A stretch of DNA of 64,000 nucleotides, from contig NZ_CP004372.1 in assembly GCF_000590925.1 (NCBI RefSeq), positions 3,205,001 to 3,269,000 on the forward strand, given 5' to 3'. Each line of letters opens with the position of its first letter. Position 1 is the stretch's first letter. Under the pieces are notes generated by a model. It worked only from the letters and a program-made list of their open reading frames with translations. It made no database searches and was not told the origin of the DNA. Of the stretch, positions 1 to 8,354 are shown in pieces. A program made the position numbers and the translations under genes. Source of the DNA: Roseibacterium elongatum DSM 19469 (GTDB lineage: Bacteria > Pseudomonadota > Alphaproteobacteria > Rhodobacterales > Rhodobacteraceae).

Positions 1-643
1 CACCACGCGTGGCTACAAACCCATCGACGTGATCTATCGCCGTGTGGATGACGATTTCCTCGATCCGCTGAACTTCAACCCCGACAGCATGCTGGGCGTG
101 CCCGGCATCATGGATGTCTACCGTGCGGGCGGCATCACCATCGCCAATGCGCCCGGCACCGGCATCGCCGACGACAAGGCGATCTACAGCTACATGCCCG
201 ACATCGTCGAATTCTACACCGGCGAGAAGGCGATCCTGAAGAACGTGCCGACCTGGCGCTGTTCCGAGGCCGACAGCCTGGCCTATGTGCTGGACAACCT
301 TGCAGACCTGGTCGTGAAAGAGGTGCATGGCTCGGGCGGCTACGGGATGCTGGTGGGCCCCGCCGCCTCGAAGAAAGAGGTCGCGGCCTTCCGCAAGAAG
401 CTCGAGGCGCGGCCCTCGAACTACATCGCGCAACCGACGCTGGCCCTGTCCACCTGCCCGATCCTGACGAAATCGGGGCTGGCCCCGCGCCATGTCGATC
501 TGCGCCCCTTCGCGCTGGTCAGCCCGCAGGGCTGCACCATCACGCCGGGCGGCCTGACGCGGGTGGCGCTGAAAAAGGGCAGTCTCGTGGTGAACTCGTC
601 GCAGGGCGGCGGCACCAAGGACACCTGGGTGCTGGAGGAATAG
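1..643 (+). CDS. Circularly permuted ATP-grasp protein, C-terminal part (cut by window edge)
   Basis: This is the C-terminal part of a circularly permuted ATP-grasp protein (DUF404/DUF407, CP_ATPgrasp family). The reading frame is open from base 2, so the true start lies upstream of the window. Family signatures visible are VVKEVHGSGGYGMLVGP (ATP-binding lysine plus glycine-rich loop), RHVDLRPFA, and the C-terminal NSSQGGGTKDTWVL. ATP-grasp enzymes join a carboxylate to an amine through an acyl-phosphate; the substrate of this branch is not known. The stop lies 4 bases before the alpha-E gene, and the transglutaminase and Anbu peptidase follow, so this is the first visible gene of a four-gene operon. 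The family call is secure; the substrate is unknown. Confidence 0.9.
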   Translation, partial: TTRGYKPIDVIYRRVDDDFLDPLNFNPDSMLGVPGIMDVYRAGGITIANAPGTGIADDKAIYSYMPDIVEFYTGEKAILKNVPTWRCSEADSLAYVLDNLADLVVKEVHGSGGYGMLVGPAASKKEVAAFRKKLEARPSNYIAQPTLALSTCPILTKSGLAPRHVDLRPFALVSPQGCTITPGGLTRVALKKGSLVVNSSQGGGTKDTWVLEE

Positions 644-647
644 GCCA

Positions 648-1589
648 ATGCTGGGCAAGACAGCCGGCGGGCTCTTCTGGATGTTCCGCCATCTCGAACG
701 ATCGGAAAACACCGCGCGCCTGATCGAGGCGGGCTTTCGCATCGCGCTGACGCGGGCGGCGGGCGATGACGACGAATGGCACAGCGTGTTGCAGACCGCC
801 GCCGTGGCCCACCTCTACTACCAGCGGCACGAACAGCTCGAGGCCGCCAAGGCCATCGACTTCATGCTGCGCGACATGTCGAACCCGTCCTCGGTGCTGT
901 CCGCGATCTCGGCGGCGCGGCAGAACGCCCGCCTGGTGCGCACGGCGATCACCCGCGAGGTGTGGGAGGCCGTGAACGACACCTACATGCTGCTCAAGGA
1001 GGCGCTGGCCCGCCCGGTGCGCCCGCGCGACCTGCCCGAGGTGCTGGCCATGGTGCGGCAGCAATCGGCGCTTGTGCGCGGGTCGATGGCGGGCACCATG
1101 CTGCGCAATGACATCTTCGATTTCTCGCGGCTTGGCACGTTTGTGGAACGCGCCGACAACACTGCGCGAATCCTCGACGTGAAGTATTACGTGCTGCTGC
1201 CCTCGCTCACACAGATCGGGTCCAGCCTGGACAACGTGCAGTGGGAAACGATCCTGCGCTCGGTCGCGGGGCAGCGCGCCTATCGCTGGCTGAACCAGGG
1301 CGAGTCGAACCCGATGGGCATCGCCGATTTCCTGATCTTCGACGGGCGCATGCCGCGCTCGCTGAAATTCTCGGTCTCGAAGATCTCGGCGAACCTGCGC
1401 TATCTGGCCGATCAATACGACCAGCGCCATCCAAGCCATGACCAGATCGACGTGATGGCCGCGCGGTTGAGCAACGCCACGATCGAACGCGTCTTCGAGG
1501 ACGGGCTGCACGAATTCCTGACCGATTTCCTGACCGATGTCGCGCGTCTTGGCGGGCAGATCGAACAGGACTACCGTTTCCTCGGTTAA
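648..1589 (+). CDS. Alpha-E domain protein (DUF403)
   Basis: This 313-residue protein, predicted almost wholly alpha-helical, is recognised as an alpha-E (DUF403) protein by its N-terminus (LGKTAGGLFWMFRHLERSEN), its YYVLLPSL segment and its position directly after a permuted ATP-grasp gene. No signal peptide or membrane segment is seen, so it should be cytoplasmic. The biochemical role is unknown. Comparative genomics of this family links alpha-E, ATP-grasp, transglutaminase and Anbu in predicted peptide or amide metabolism. The ATG follows the upstream stop by 4 bases and the next gene begins 24 bases downstream, which supports translational coupling within one operon. Confidence 0.9.
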   Translation: MLGKTAGGLFWMFRHLERSENTARLIEAGFRIALTRAAGDDDEWHSVLQTAAVAHLYYQRHEQLEAAKAIDFMLRDMSNPSSVLSAISAARQNARLVRTAITREVWEAVNDTYMLLKEALARPVRPRDLPEVLAMVRQQSALVRGSMAGTMLRNDIFDFSRLGTFVERADNTARILDVKYYVLLPSLTQIGSSLDNVQWETILRSVAGQRAYRWLNQGESNPMGIADFLIFDGRMPRSLKFSVSKISANLRYLADQYDQRHPSHDQIDVMAARLSNATIERVFEDGLHEFLTDFLTDVARLGGQIEQDYRFLG

Positions 1590-1613
1590 ACCGCCGCGCC
1601 GACAAGGGGGCCC

Positions 1614-2417
1614 ATGCGACTTCGGATCGAACACACCACGACCTATGATTTCGACCAGCCGGTGCATTACGGGCTGCAACAGCTGCGGCTGACACCCAAA
1701 AGCCGCGCCGGCCAGGCCGTGGTCACCTGGGCCATGTCGATCGAGGGCGGCTCCGTTCAGACCGAGTTCAACGACCACCACCAGAACCGCGTCAGCCTGA
1801 TCGCCTTCGACACGGACGCGACATCGGTCGAGGTGCGCTGCGCGGGCGAGGTCGAAACCGCCGATATGCACGGGGTGGTCGGCAAGCATGCCGGGTTCGC
1901 CCCGCTGTGGTTCTTTCAGAAATCCACCGAGCTGACCCGCGCCGGCCCGAACGTGCGCCGCCTGGCCAAGGGGCTGCGCGACGAGGTGGCCGAGGACCTG
2001 CCGCGCCTGCATGCCCTGTCGGCCCGGATCATCGAGGAGGTGCCCTATGAGATCGGCACCACCCATGCCGCCACCAGCGCCGAGGACGCGATCGAGAATG
2101 GCGGCGGCGTCTGCCAGGATCACGCCCATATCTTCGTGGCCGCGGCCCGCGCCCTGGGCTACCCGGCGCGCTATGTCTCGGGCTACCTGATGATGACGGA
2201 CCGTATCCACCAGGATGCCAGCCACGCCTGGGCCGAGGCCCATGTCGACGGGCTGGGCTGGGTCGGGTTCGACGTCTCGAACGGCTATAGCCCCGACCCG
2301 CGCTATGTGCGCGTGGCCACGGGCCTCGACTACCGCGATGCGGCCCCGATTTCCGGGATGCATTTTGGCGGTGCGGGCGAGGCAATGGCCATCGACATCA
2401 TCGTGCAACAGCAGTAG
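1614..2417 (+). CDS. Transglutaminase-like cysteine protease
   Basis: This 267-residue protein has a bacterial transglutaminase N-terminal beta domain (starting MRLRIEHTTTYDFDQPVHYG) and a papain-like transglutaminase core. The probable catalytic triad is visible as Cys167 in GGGVCQDHA, His204 in ASHAWAEA and Asp220 in GWVGFDVSNG. Such enzymes hydrolyse or exchange amide bonds. With no signal peptide it should act in the cytoplasm. It lies in the middle of the ATP-grasp, alpha-E and Anbu operon, where one attractive idea is that it cleaves amide-linked products made by the ATP-grasp enzyme; that role is inference. The start is supported by AAGGGGG a few bases upstream. Confidence 0.92.
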   Translation: MRLRIEHTTTYDFDQPVHYGLQQLRLTPKSRAGQAVVTWAMSIEGGSVQTEFNDHHQNRVSLIAFDTDATSVEVRCAGEVETADMHGVVGKHAGFAPLWFFQKSTELTRAGPNVRRLAKGLRDEVAEDLPRLHALSARIIEEVPYEIGTTHAATSAEDAIENGGGVCQDHAHIFVAAARALGYPARYVSGYLMMTDRIHQDASHAWAEAHVDGLGWVGFDVSNGYSPDPRYVRVATGLDYRDAAPISGMHFGGAGEAMAIDIIVQQQ

Positions 2418-2456
2418 GCCGATCCGGCGACACCCGACAGACGAGGCGACAAAGCG

Positions 2457-3197
2457 ATGACCTATTGCGTGGGGCTCAAGCTCGACCGGGGATTGGTCTG
2501 CATGTCCGACACCCGCACCAATGCGGGCGTGGACAATATCAGCGTGTTCCGAAAGATGTTCATTTGGGAGACGCCGGGCGAACGCTCGATCACGCTGATG
2601 ACGGCGGGCAACCTGGCCACCACGCAGGCGGTGGTCAGCCTGCTGAACGAGCGCGCCAAACCCGCCGAGGACCGCGGCGCACCCTCGATCCTCGAGGCCG
2701 CGTCGATGTTCCAGGTGGCCAAGCTGGTCGGCGCGACCCTGCGCGAGGTGATCGCCGATCAGTCGGGCATCGAGGGGCCACAGGCCGACAGCCCGTTTTC
2801 CGCGACCCTGATCCTGGCCGGTCAGGTGCGCGGCGGCGAGCCGCGGCTGTTCCTGATCTACCCCGAGGGCAATTTCGTCGAAGCCGCCGATGACACGCCG
2901 TTCTTCCAGATCGGTGAAACGAAATACGGCAAACCCATCCTGGTGCGTGCCTTCGACCCGCGGATGGGCTTTGAGGAGGCGGTGAAGCTCTTGATGCTCA
3001 GCTTCGATTCGACGCTGAAGGCGAACCTGTCGGTCGGCCTGCCGCTGGATCTGCACATCTATCCCGCCGACGGCTTTCAAACCGGTCTTGTGCGTCGGAT
3101 CGAACGCGACGATGCGTTTTTCGACAGCCTGTCCTCGGGCTGGGGCGAGGCGCTGCGCAAGGCCTTCGGACAGTTGCCGGATTACGACCTGAGCTAG
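2457..3197 (+). CDS. Anbu-type proteasome-like peptidase
   Basis: This 246-residue member of the proteasome (Ntn-hydrolase) fold begins MTYCVGLKLDRGLVCMSDTR. After methionine removal Thr2 would be the N-terminal nucleophile; the conserved Asp of SDTRTNAG and a lysine in VFRKMFIW complete the usual Ntn arrangement. Length and sequence fit the Anbu (ancestral beta subunit) family, which differs from HslV and 20S beta subunits in forming open helical or ring assemblies. No ATPase partner is adjacent. The neighbours upstream (ATP-grasp, alpha-E, transglutaminase) are the classical Anbu partners. The gene is followed by a strong intrinsic terminator, so it ends the operon. Physiological substrates of Anbu remain unclear. 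Confidence 0.92.
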   Translation: MTYCVGLKLDRGLVCMSDTRTNAGVDNISVFRKMFIWETPGERSITLMTAGNLATTQAVVSLLNERAKPAEDRGAPSILEAASMFQVAKLVGATLREVIADQSGIEGPQADSPFSATLILAGQVRGGEPRLFLIYPEGNFVEAADDTPFFQIGETKYGKPILVRAFDPRMGFEEAVKLLMLSFDSTLKANLSVGLPLDLHIYPADGFQTGLVRRIERDDAFFDSLSSGWGEALRKAFGQLPDYDLS

Positions 3198-3241
3198 GCG
3201 ATGTCGCCCACCCGAGGCGACGGACCCGTGAGGTCCTGTGT

Positions 3242-3269
3242 CGCCCGCCGACGCGGGCGGGCGTTTTTT
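3242..3269 (+). terminator. Intrinsic terminator of the Anbu operon
   Basis: A perfect 8-bp GC stem (CGCCCGCC with GGCGGGCG, loop GACGCG) is followed by six T. It lies 44 bases after the Anbu stop codon, in the right orientation to end the operon. Confidence 0.85.
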
Positions 3270-3297
3270 GTTTCGCCCGCTGACGCGGGCGCCGGGG

Positions 3298-3348
3298 CGA
3301 GGGGGCGCTGCCCCCTCGCGCTCCCCCGGCATATTTGAAGGATAAAGA
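3298..3348 (+). repeat. Hairpin-plus-tail intergenic repeat, copy 1
   Basis: A 9-bp perfect hairpin (CGAGGGGGC, loop GCT, GCCCCCTCG) is followed by a tail containing CCCCCGGCATATTTGAAGG and then ATAAAGA. Nearly the same hairpin core and tail recur at 12473-12519, and a reverse-strand relative lies at 53894-53953. All three sit between convergent genes, here Anbu and the flavin monooxygenase. Confidence 0.7.
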
Positions 3349-3354
3349 GTCAGA

Positions 3355-4518
3355 TCAGGCAGTCACATCGTGATCGTGGACCCAGGCAAAGCGCCGGGTC
3401 ACCGCATGGGGCGCGGCACGGGCGGCGAGACGCAAGGCGCTGTGGGCGGCAAAGCGCAGCGGGCCGGGACGCAGGTGATAATTGGCGGCGTTGTCGGTCG
3501 CCGCCTCGACGATCCGGGCGGTCCGGTCGCGGCGCAGCGCCTGATAGCGGGTCAGCGCCGTCTCGATATCGGTGTCTTCGGACAGGCAGCGCGCCAGGGT
3601 CCAGGCATCTTCCAGCGCCATGTTCGCGCCCTGTGCAAGAAACGGCAGCGTCGGATGGGCCGCATCGCCCAGCAAGACCAGGCCGCCACCATGCCAGGTG
3701 ACCGCCACCGGATGCCGGAACAGGCCCCAGAGGTTCACCTGCTCGGCCCGTGCCAGGAGGTCGGTCACCTCGGGGCAGAAATCGGAAAAGGCACGACGCA
3801 GGTTGACGGGATCATCGGTGTGGTGCCACCCCTCGGCGGCCCAGGCATCGCGTTCCTCGACGGCGACGATGTTGATCAGCCGGCCCTGGCGCAGTGGGTA
3901 GCGCACCAGATGACGGCCCGGCCCCATGAAGACATGCGCCTCGGGCGCAAGGCTGCCATCCTGCGCAATGGTGGCCCGCCACGCGACCTGCCCGGTGAAA
4001 AACGGCCGCGTGCGCGGGTTGAGAGCCTTGCGCGCGGGTGAATGCAACCCGTCGGCGGCGATGGCAAGGCTGTGGACCTCCTCGCGGCCGTCCGCCAACG
4101 TGATCCGCGCGCCCGGCCCTTCGGGTGTGGCGGCGGTGACGCGGGTGTTCAGCCGCAGGGTGACACCGGCGGCTTGCGCGGCCCTTGCCAGCACCTCGAC
4201 CAGATCGGCGCGATGCACGAAATGCCACGGCTTGGCGGCGTCACGCAACGGCATCGAGAACACCTCGGCCCCGCGTCGAAAGTCGCGCAGGCGCACGGCA
4301 CGCGACCGCGGCGCCTGCTCGGCCACGGCCTCGGCCACCCCGAGCGCGTCAAGCACGACCCAGCCGTTGGGGCTGATCTGGATGCCGGCCCCGACCTCGG
4401 TGATCTCGGGGGCCTGTTCCAGCACGGTGACCTGCGCGCCCCGCTGCGCCAGGGCGAGGCTGACCGCCAACCCGCCGATGCCACCGCCCAGAACCGTCAC
4501 CTCTTGCCCGATCAGCAT
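3355..4518 (-). CDS. FAD-dependent aromatic monooxygenase
   Basis: This 387-residue class A flavoprotein monooxygenase resembles salicylate or 3-hydroxybenzoate hydroxylases. An N-terminal Rossmann motif (VTVLGGGIGGLAVSLALAQR) binds the FAD ADP moiety, followed by the DG motif (AIAADGLHSPARK) and the GD motif (LVLLGDAAHPTLPFLAQGA) that contacts FAD and NAD(P)H. The predicted reaction is NAD(P)H- and O2-dependent hydroxylation of an aromatic ring in the cytoplasm. The exact substrate cannot be read from sequence. It is separated from the upstream dksA by a terminator, so it probably has its own promoter in the short 4519-4543 gap or depends on read-through. No aromatic-degradation partner lies nearby. 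Confidence 0.85.
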   Translation of the reverse strand: MLIGQEVTVLGGGIGGLAVSLALAQRGAQVTVLEQAPEITEVGAGIQISPNGWVVLDALGVAEAVAEQAPRSRAVRLRDFRRGAEVFSMPLRDAAKPWHFVHRADLVEVLARAAQAAGVTLRLNTRVTAATPEGPGARITLADGREEVHSLAIAADGLHSPARKALNPRTRPFFTGQVAWRATIAQDGSLAPEAHVFMGPGRHLVRYPLRQGRLINIVAVEERDAWAAEGWHHTDDPVNLRRAFSDFCPEVTDLLARAEQVNLWGLFRHPVAVTWHGGGLVLLGDAAHPTLPFLAQGANMALEDAWTLARCLSEDTDIETALTRYQALRRDRTARIVEAATDNAANYHLRPGPLRFAAHSALRLAARAAPHAVTRRFAWVHDHDVTA

Positions 4519-4543
4519 GTTTGCCCTGCCCCACGTAAATCCG

Positions 4544-4573
4544 AAAAAAGGGCGCCCCGTTGCCGGGGCGCCC
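4544..4573 (-). terminator. Intrinsic terminator after dksA
   Basis: A perfect 9-bp stem (GGGCGCCCC with GGGGCGCCC, loop of 6) is followed on the minus strand by six T (the A-run at 4544-4549). It lies 40 bases beyond the dksA stop. Confidence 0.85.
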
Positions 4574-4612
4574 CTCGTGTCTTATGCCTGCTGTCCGGCG
4601 GATGCCGCGCGG

Positions 4613-5035
4613 TCAGTCGTCGCGATGGACCTTTTCGCGGCGCTCGTGACGCTCCTGCGCCTCGAGGCTCATGGTCGCGATCGGGCGCGCATCCAGACGT
4701 TTCAGCGAAATCGGCTCGCCCGTGACCTCGCAATAGCCGTATTCGCCCTCGTCGATCCGGCGCAGCGCCGAGTCGATCTTGGCGATCAGCTTGCGCTGGC
4801 GGTCGCGGGTGCGCAGCTCCAGCGCGCGGTCGGTTTCCTCCGAGGCACGATCGGCCACGTCGGGAATGTTGCGCGTGCCATCCTGCAAGGTCTCGACGGT
4901 CGAGCGGCTTTCATCCAGCAACTCGGCCTTCCAGTTTTCCAGTTTGCGGCGGAAGTATTCGAGCTGACGCTCGTTCATGAACGGTTCGTCCTCGGCGGGA
5001 CGGTAATCTTCCGGCAGAAAGATCTCGGCTTTCAT
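4613..5035 (-). CDS. dksA: RNA polymerase-binding transcription factor DksA
   Basis: DksA binds in the RNA polymerase secondary channel and, with ppGpp, adjusts rRNA and amino-acid promoters. The ATG at 5035 is chosen because GGGGAGCAAG lies immediately upstream and the protein then starts MKAEIFLPEDYRPAEDEPF, giving the normal length of 140 residues. The coiled-coil tip keeps the functional Asp-x-x-Asp-x-Ala pattern (PDVADRAS), and ALELRTRDRQRKL matches the family. The zinc-finger region is reduced to one cysteine (YGYCEVTGEPI) rather than four, the form known from alphaproteobacterial DksA, so zinc binding is unlikely. It is transcribed alone and ends at a strong terminator. Confidence 0.93.
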   Translation of the reverse strand: MKAEIFLPEDYRPAEDEPFMNERQLEYFRRKLENWKAELLDESRSTVETLQDGTRNIPDVADRASEETDRALELRTRDRQRKLIAKIDSALRRIDEGEYGYCEVTGEPISLKRLDARPIATMSLEAQERHERREKVHRDD

Positions 5036-5309
5036 CTTGCTCCCCTCGACGGGGCCGGGTTCGATCTCAGACACCCTATCCTGTCCTTTCCGGCCACCCG
5101 CCGCCCGATTACCCGAGTGGCACGGCCTTGTCACCTCCTAAAGCGGGCGTGGGAAAAAGGAAACCGCCCGCCCCCTTGCACCGGGCCCCATGTTTCGCCA
5201 TTGCCACGCCGATGCCCTGATTTGCATCAAGGCACGCCATGCGAGCGGCTGGACTTCGCCGCGCAGCCCGCCTAGGTCGAGTAGGCAGAGCGACAGAACG
5301 GGGGCACCG
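5036..5309. other. Divergent intergenic region dksA / MoxR
   Basis: This 274-base gap between divergent genes must hold both promoters. On the plus strand GCGGGCG near 5143 can pair with CGCCCGC near 5165 across a 15-base loop, just upstream of dksA on its own strand. I recognise no convincing operator and no small gene. Confidence 0.4.
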
Positions 5310-6149
5310 ATGCGGTTCGAAGGCACGTCAGACTACGTTGCAACCGAGGATCTGACCGTCGCGGTCAATGCGGCGGTCACGCTGGAACGGCCGCTTTTGG
5401 TCAAGGGCGAACCGGGCACCGGCAAGACCGAACTGGCGCGGCAGGTGGCGACCTCGCTGGGGCTGCCGATCATCGAATGGCACATCAAGTCGACGACGCG
5501 CGCCCAGCAGGGCCTGTACGAATACGACGCCGTCAGCCGGTTGCGCGACAGCCAGTTGGGCGACGAACGCGTCCACGACGTGAAGAATTACATCCGCAAG
5601 GGCAAGCTGTGGGAAGCCTTCGTATCACAGGGCAAATCCGTCCTGCTGATCGACGAGATCGACAAGGCCGATATCGAGTTCCCGAACGACCTGTTGCAGG
5701 AACTCGACCGGATGGAATTCTTCGTTTACGAAACCGGCGAGACCATCCGCGCCGCGACGCGTCCCATCGTCATCATCACTTCGAACAACGAAAAGGAACT
5801 GCCCGACGCCTTCTTGCGGCGCTGTTTCTTTCACTACATCCGCTTTCCGGACATGGACGTGATGAAACAGATCGTCGAGGTGCATTTTCCCGGCATCAAG
5901 CAGCAGCTTCTGACCACCGCGCTGACGCAATTCTACGAGATCCGCGAGCAGCAGGGGTTGAAGAAAAAGCCCTCGACCTCCGAGGTGCTGGACTGGCTGA
6001 AACTGTTGCTGGTCGAGGATCTGCCCCCCGAGGACCTGCGCCGCGACGGGGCCAGTGCGCTGCCGAAACTGCACGGGGCGCTGCTCAAGAACGAACAGGA
6101 CGTCGCCCTGTTCGAGCGGCTCGCCTTCATGGCCCGCCGCCAGAGATAG
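5310..6149 (+). CDS. MoxR-family AAA+ ATPase
   Basis: This 279-residue AAA+ ATPase starts at the ATG at 5310 (MRFEGTSDYV), where the conserved family sequence begins; an open frame extends further upstream but is not conserved-looking. Walker A is GEPGTGKT at residues 33-40 and Walker B is VLLIDEID at about 111-118, followed by sensor motif ITSNNEKELPDAFLRRC. MoxR ATPases work as chaperones with von Willebrand A partners to insert metals or assemble complexes. The expected partner, the CoxE-like VWA protein at 8355, is about 2.2 kb downstream on the same strand rather than adjacent. The protein should be cytoplasmic. Confidence 0.92.
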   Translation: MRFEGTSDYVATEDLTVAVNAAVTLERPLLVKGEPGTGKTELARQVATSLGLPIIEWHIKSTTRAQQGLYEYDAVSRLRDSQLGDERVHDVKNYIRKGKLWEAFVSQGKSVLLIDEIDKADIEFPNDLLQELDRMEFFVYETGETIRAATRPIVIITSNNEKELPDAFLRRCFFHYIRFPDMDVMKQIVEVHFPGIKQQLLTTALTQFYEIREQQGLKKKPSTSEVLDWLKLLLVEDLPPEDLRRDGASALPKLHGALLKNEQDVALFERLAFMARRQR

Positions 6150-6267
6150 AGCGTTGTGGCAACACCAGCCCATGGCGATCTGAAATCGGCTGGCCCCTGT
6201 CCCGAATCCTGCCATAATCATCGCTCAAGCTCGGCGAGAACCGGGCACGAGATGCAAGGCAGGCAGT

Positions 6268-6717
6268 GTGACAGACGCCATCGACATCCGGCCGCTTGTG
6301 GCAGAGGACCGCGCGGCCTGGGACCCGCTTTGGCGGGCCTATCTCGCGTTTTATGAAACGGAGCGTGCCGCGACGGTCTTTGACACGACTTTTGCCCGTT
6401 ACATCGACCCCGGCCACGACGACATGCGGGCGTGGCTGGCATGGCGGGGTCCGGCGGCGGTCGGTCTGGTCCATGCCATCGTGCATGCCCATGGCTGGCA
6501 GGTGGCGCCGGTGACCTACCTGCAGGACCTGTACGTGACCCCCGAGACCCGCGGCACCGGGCTGGGCCGCCGGTTGATCGAAACCGTCTATGCCGACGCG
6601 GATGCCAATGGCCGCGCCTCGGTCTACTGGATGACGAACATGGGCAACGCCACGGCCCGTCGCCTCTACGACCGGATCGGCTTGGCGACCGATTTCATGA
6701 AATACACGCGGAGGTGA
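6268..6717 (+). CDS. GNAT-family N-acetyltransferase
   Basis: This 149-residue acetyltransferase has a GTG start at 6268 (AAGGCAG upstream). The acetyl-CoA-binding motif A is clear as LYVTPETRGTGLGRRLIETV, and the C-terminal segment YWMTNMGNATARRLYDRIG is typical of GNAT motif B. It transfers acetyl from acetyl-CoA to an amine; the acceptor cannot be told. The next gene begins 4 bases after its stop, so the two are probably co-transcribed. Confidence 0.9.
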   Translation: MTDAIDIRPLVAEDRAAWDPLWRAYLAFYETERAATVFDTTFARYIDPGHDDMRAWLAWRGPAAVGLVHAIVHAHGWQVAPVTYLQDLYVTPETRGTGLGRRLIETVYADADANGRASVYWMTNMGNATARRLYDRIGLATDFMKYTRR

Positions 6718-6721
6718 CACG

Positions 6722-8124
6722 ATGACGGTTTCCCGCTCCCGGGGCAGGCCCCGCACCCTTGCGGTTCTTGCGCTGCTCTCGGCGACCGCCATCGCGGGCT
6801 GCATGCCTGGGGGCGCGTCCCGAACCGAGGTCTCGGCCCGCCATGACGCGGCCCTTCCGCAGGACTTGCCGGCGATGAACCGGTTCGGACCGGCCCGTAC
6901 CACACCGCCCGCGCGCGCCAATGCCGAGATCGCGGCCGATTTCCTCGACCTGTCCTTTGTCATGGAATCGGGTCGCGCCATAGACCGGCTCAGCCGCTTC
7001 GAAGGCCCGATCACCGTCGCCGTCGCGCCGGGCGCGCCGGCCACGTTGGGGGGACCGTCGACCGCCTTCTGGCCCGTCTGCGCGCCGAGGCCGGGATCGA
7101 CATCCGCCGTATTCCGGTCGCCGACGGACCGGCGGGCATCTCGATCGAGACGCTGCCGCGCGCGCGCATGCAACGCGTGGTGCCGCAAGCGGCCTGTTTC
7201 GTGGTGCCGCGCGTCAGTTCCTGGGCCGAGTTCCGCCGCGCCCGCGCCGGCGGGAGACTGGACTGGACAACCCTGCAAACGCGCGACCGCGTGGCCGTCT
7301 TCATCCCCTCGGACGTGGCACCGCAGGAAATCCGCGATTGCCTGCACGAAGAGGTCTCGCAAGCGCTGGGGCCGCTGAACGACCTCTATCGCCTGCCCGA
7401 TTCCGTCTTCAACGACGACAATTTCAATGCCGTGCTGACCGGCTTCGACATGCTGATCCTGCGCGCCTATTACGATGACGCGCTGCAATCGGGGATGACG
7501 CGGGCGCAGGTGGCCGATCGCCTGCCCGCCATCCTGTCGCGCCTGAACCCGCGCGGCGACGGGCGCGGCGCCCGCCCCGTCAGCGCCACGCCCCGCAGCT
7601 GGATCGACGCCATCGAGACCGCGCTTGGGCCGGGCAGCTCGGATCGGGCCCGCATCGAGGCCGCCGAACGCGCCGTGACCATCGCGCGCAACGCGAACTG
7701 GTCGGACGGGCGGCTGGCCTTTTCCTATTTCGCATTGGGGCGGCTGACCCTTTCGAGCAGCGTGGAAACCTCGGTCGCGTCCTTTCAGCGGGCCGCCGGC
7801 ATCTACGACCGCATCGCGCCCGGCGACATTCAGGCGGCCCATGTCGACATGCAACTGGCCGCCTTCGCCCTGTCTTCGGGTCGTGCGGACGAGGCGCTGC
7901 GCCTGACGGGGGCCGCCCTGCCCGCCGCGACCGCCGCGCAGAACGCCGCGCTGCTCTCGACCTTGCTGATGATCCGCGCCGAGGCGCTGGAACAGGTCGG
8001 CCGCGCCTCCGAGGCGCGCTCGGTCCGCCTCGACAGTCTGGCCTGGGGCCGCTATGGCTTCGGCAGCGGGGCGGCGGTGGGTGCCCGGCTGACCGAGGTG
8101 GCGGCGCTGTCGCCCGGCGGGTAA
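6722..8124 (+). pseudogene. DUF2927 lipoprotein, frameshifted at a G6 run
   Basis: Two overlapping frames together make one DUF2927-type lipoprotein of about 467 residues. The first frame gives a lipoprotein signal (LLSATAIAGC lipobox) and then ANAEIAADFLDLSFVMESGR, but loses the family pattern after the six G at 7048-7053. The frame one base over continues it with GTVDRLLARLRAEAGIDIR and runs on through VPQAACFVVPRVSSWAEFRR and CLHEEVSQALGPLNDLYRLP to 8124. One extra G (seven instead of six) restores a single frame. A C-terminal helical, TPR-like part (from about 7700) follows. Either a sequencing indel or a real one-base deletion explains it; I favour an error because both halves look well conserved. 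Confidence 0.8.
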
Positions 8125-8153
8125 GGCAGGCGAGACGGAGGAACACGGGGAAC

Positions 8154-8315
8154 ATGCTGAACCTCATCGGGGCGGCTTTGGGGCTGGTCCTTGGCGGCTT
8201 GATCGCCTGGCGGCGCAAGGGCAACCGGCTGGACATCGCGCAATATGCCGCCGTCTTCACCATCATCGGCTTCTTGCTGGGCACCGTCGCGATGTTGCTG
8301 ATGCCCGCGCCCTGA
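8154..8315 (+). CDS. Small two-helix membrane protein
   Basis: A 53-residue protein (MLNLIGAALGLVLGGLIAWR..., ending AMLLMPAP) has two hydrophobic helices around a short charged loop with RRKGNRLDIAQ. GGAGGAAC and GGGG precede the ATG. It sits 29 bases after the DUF2927 gene and 39 before the VWA gene, on the same strand. Small proteins of this shape occur at this position in related genomes as far as I recall, sometimes mislabelled as acyltransferase; its function is unknown. Confidence 0.65.
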   Translation: MLNLIGAALGLVLGGLIAWRRKGNRLDIAQYAAVFTIIGFLLGTVAMLLMPAP

Positions 8316-8354
8316 GCGGTTGCAGTTTCGGCCCCGCTGCTCCTAGATAGGGGC

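Noticed and set aside
540..3332. A 930-codon open frame on the minus strand across the Anbu operon
   Set aside because: It lies opposite three well-supported plus-strand genes and its translation is rich in Arg, Gly, His and Asp with no domain; it is a by-product of GC-rich third positions.
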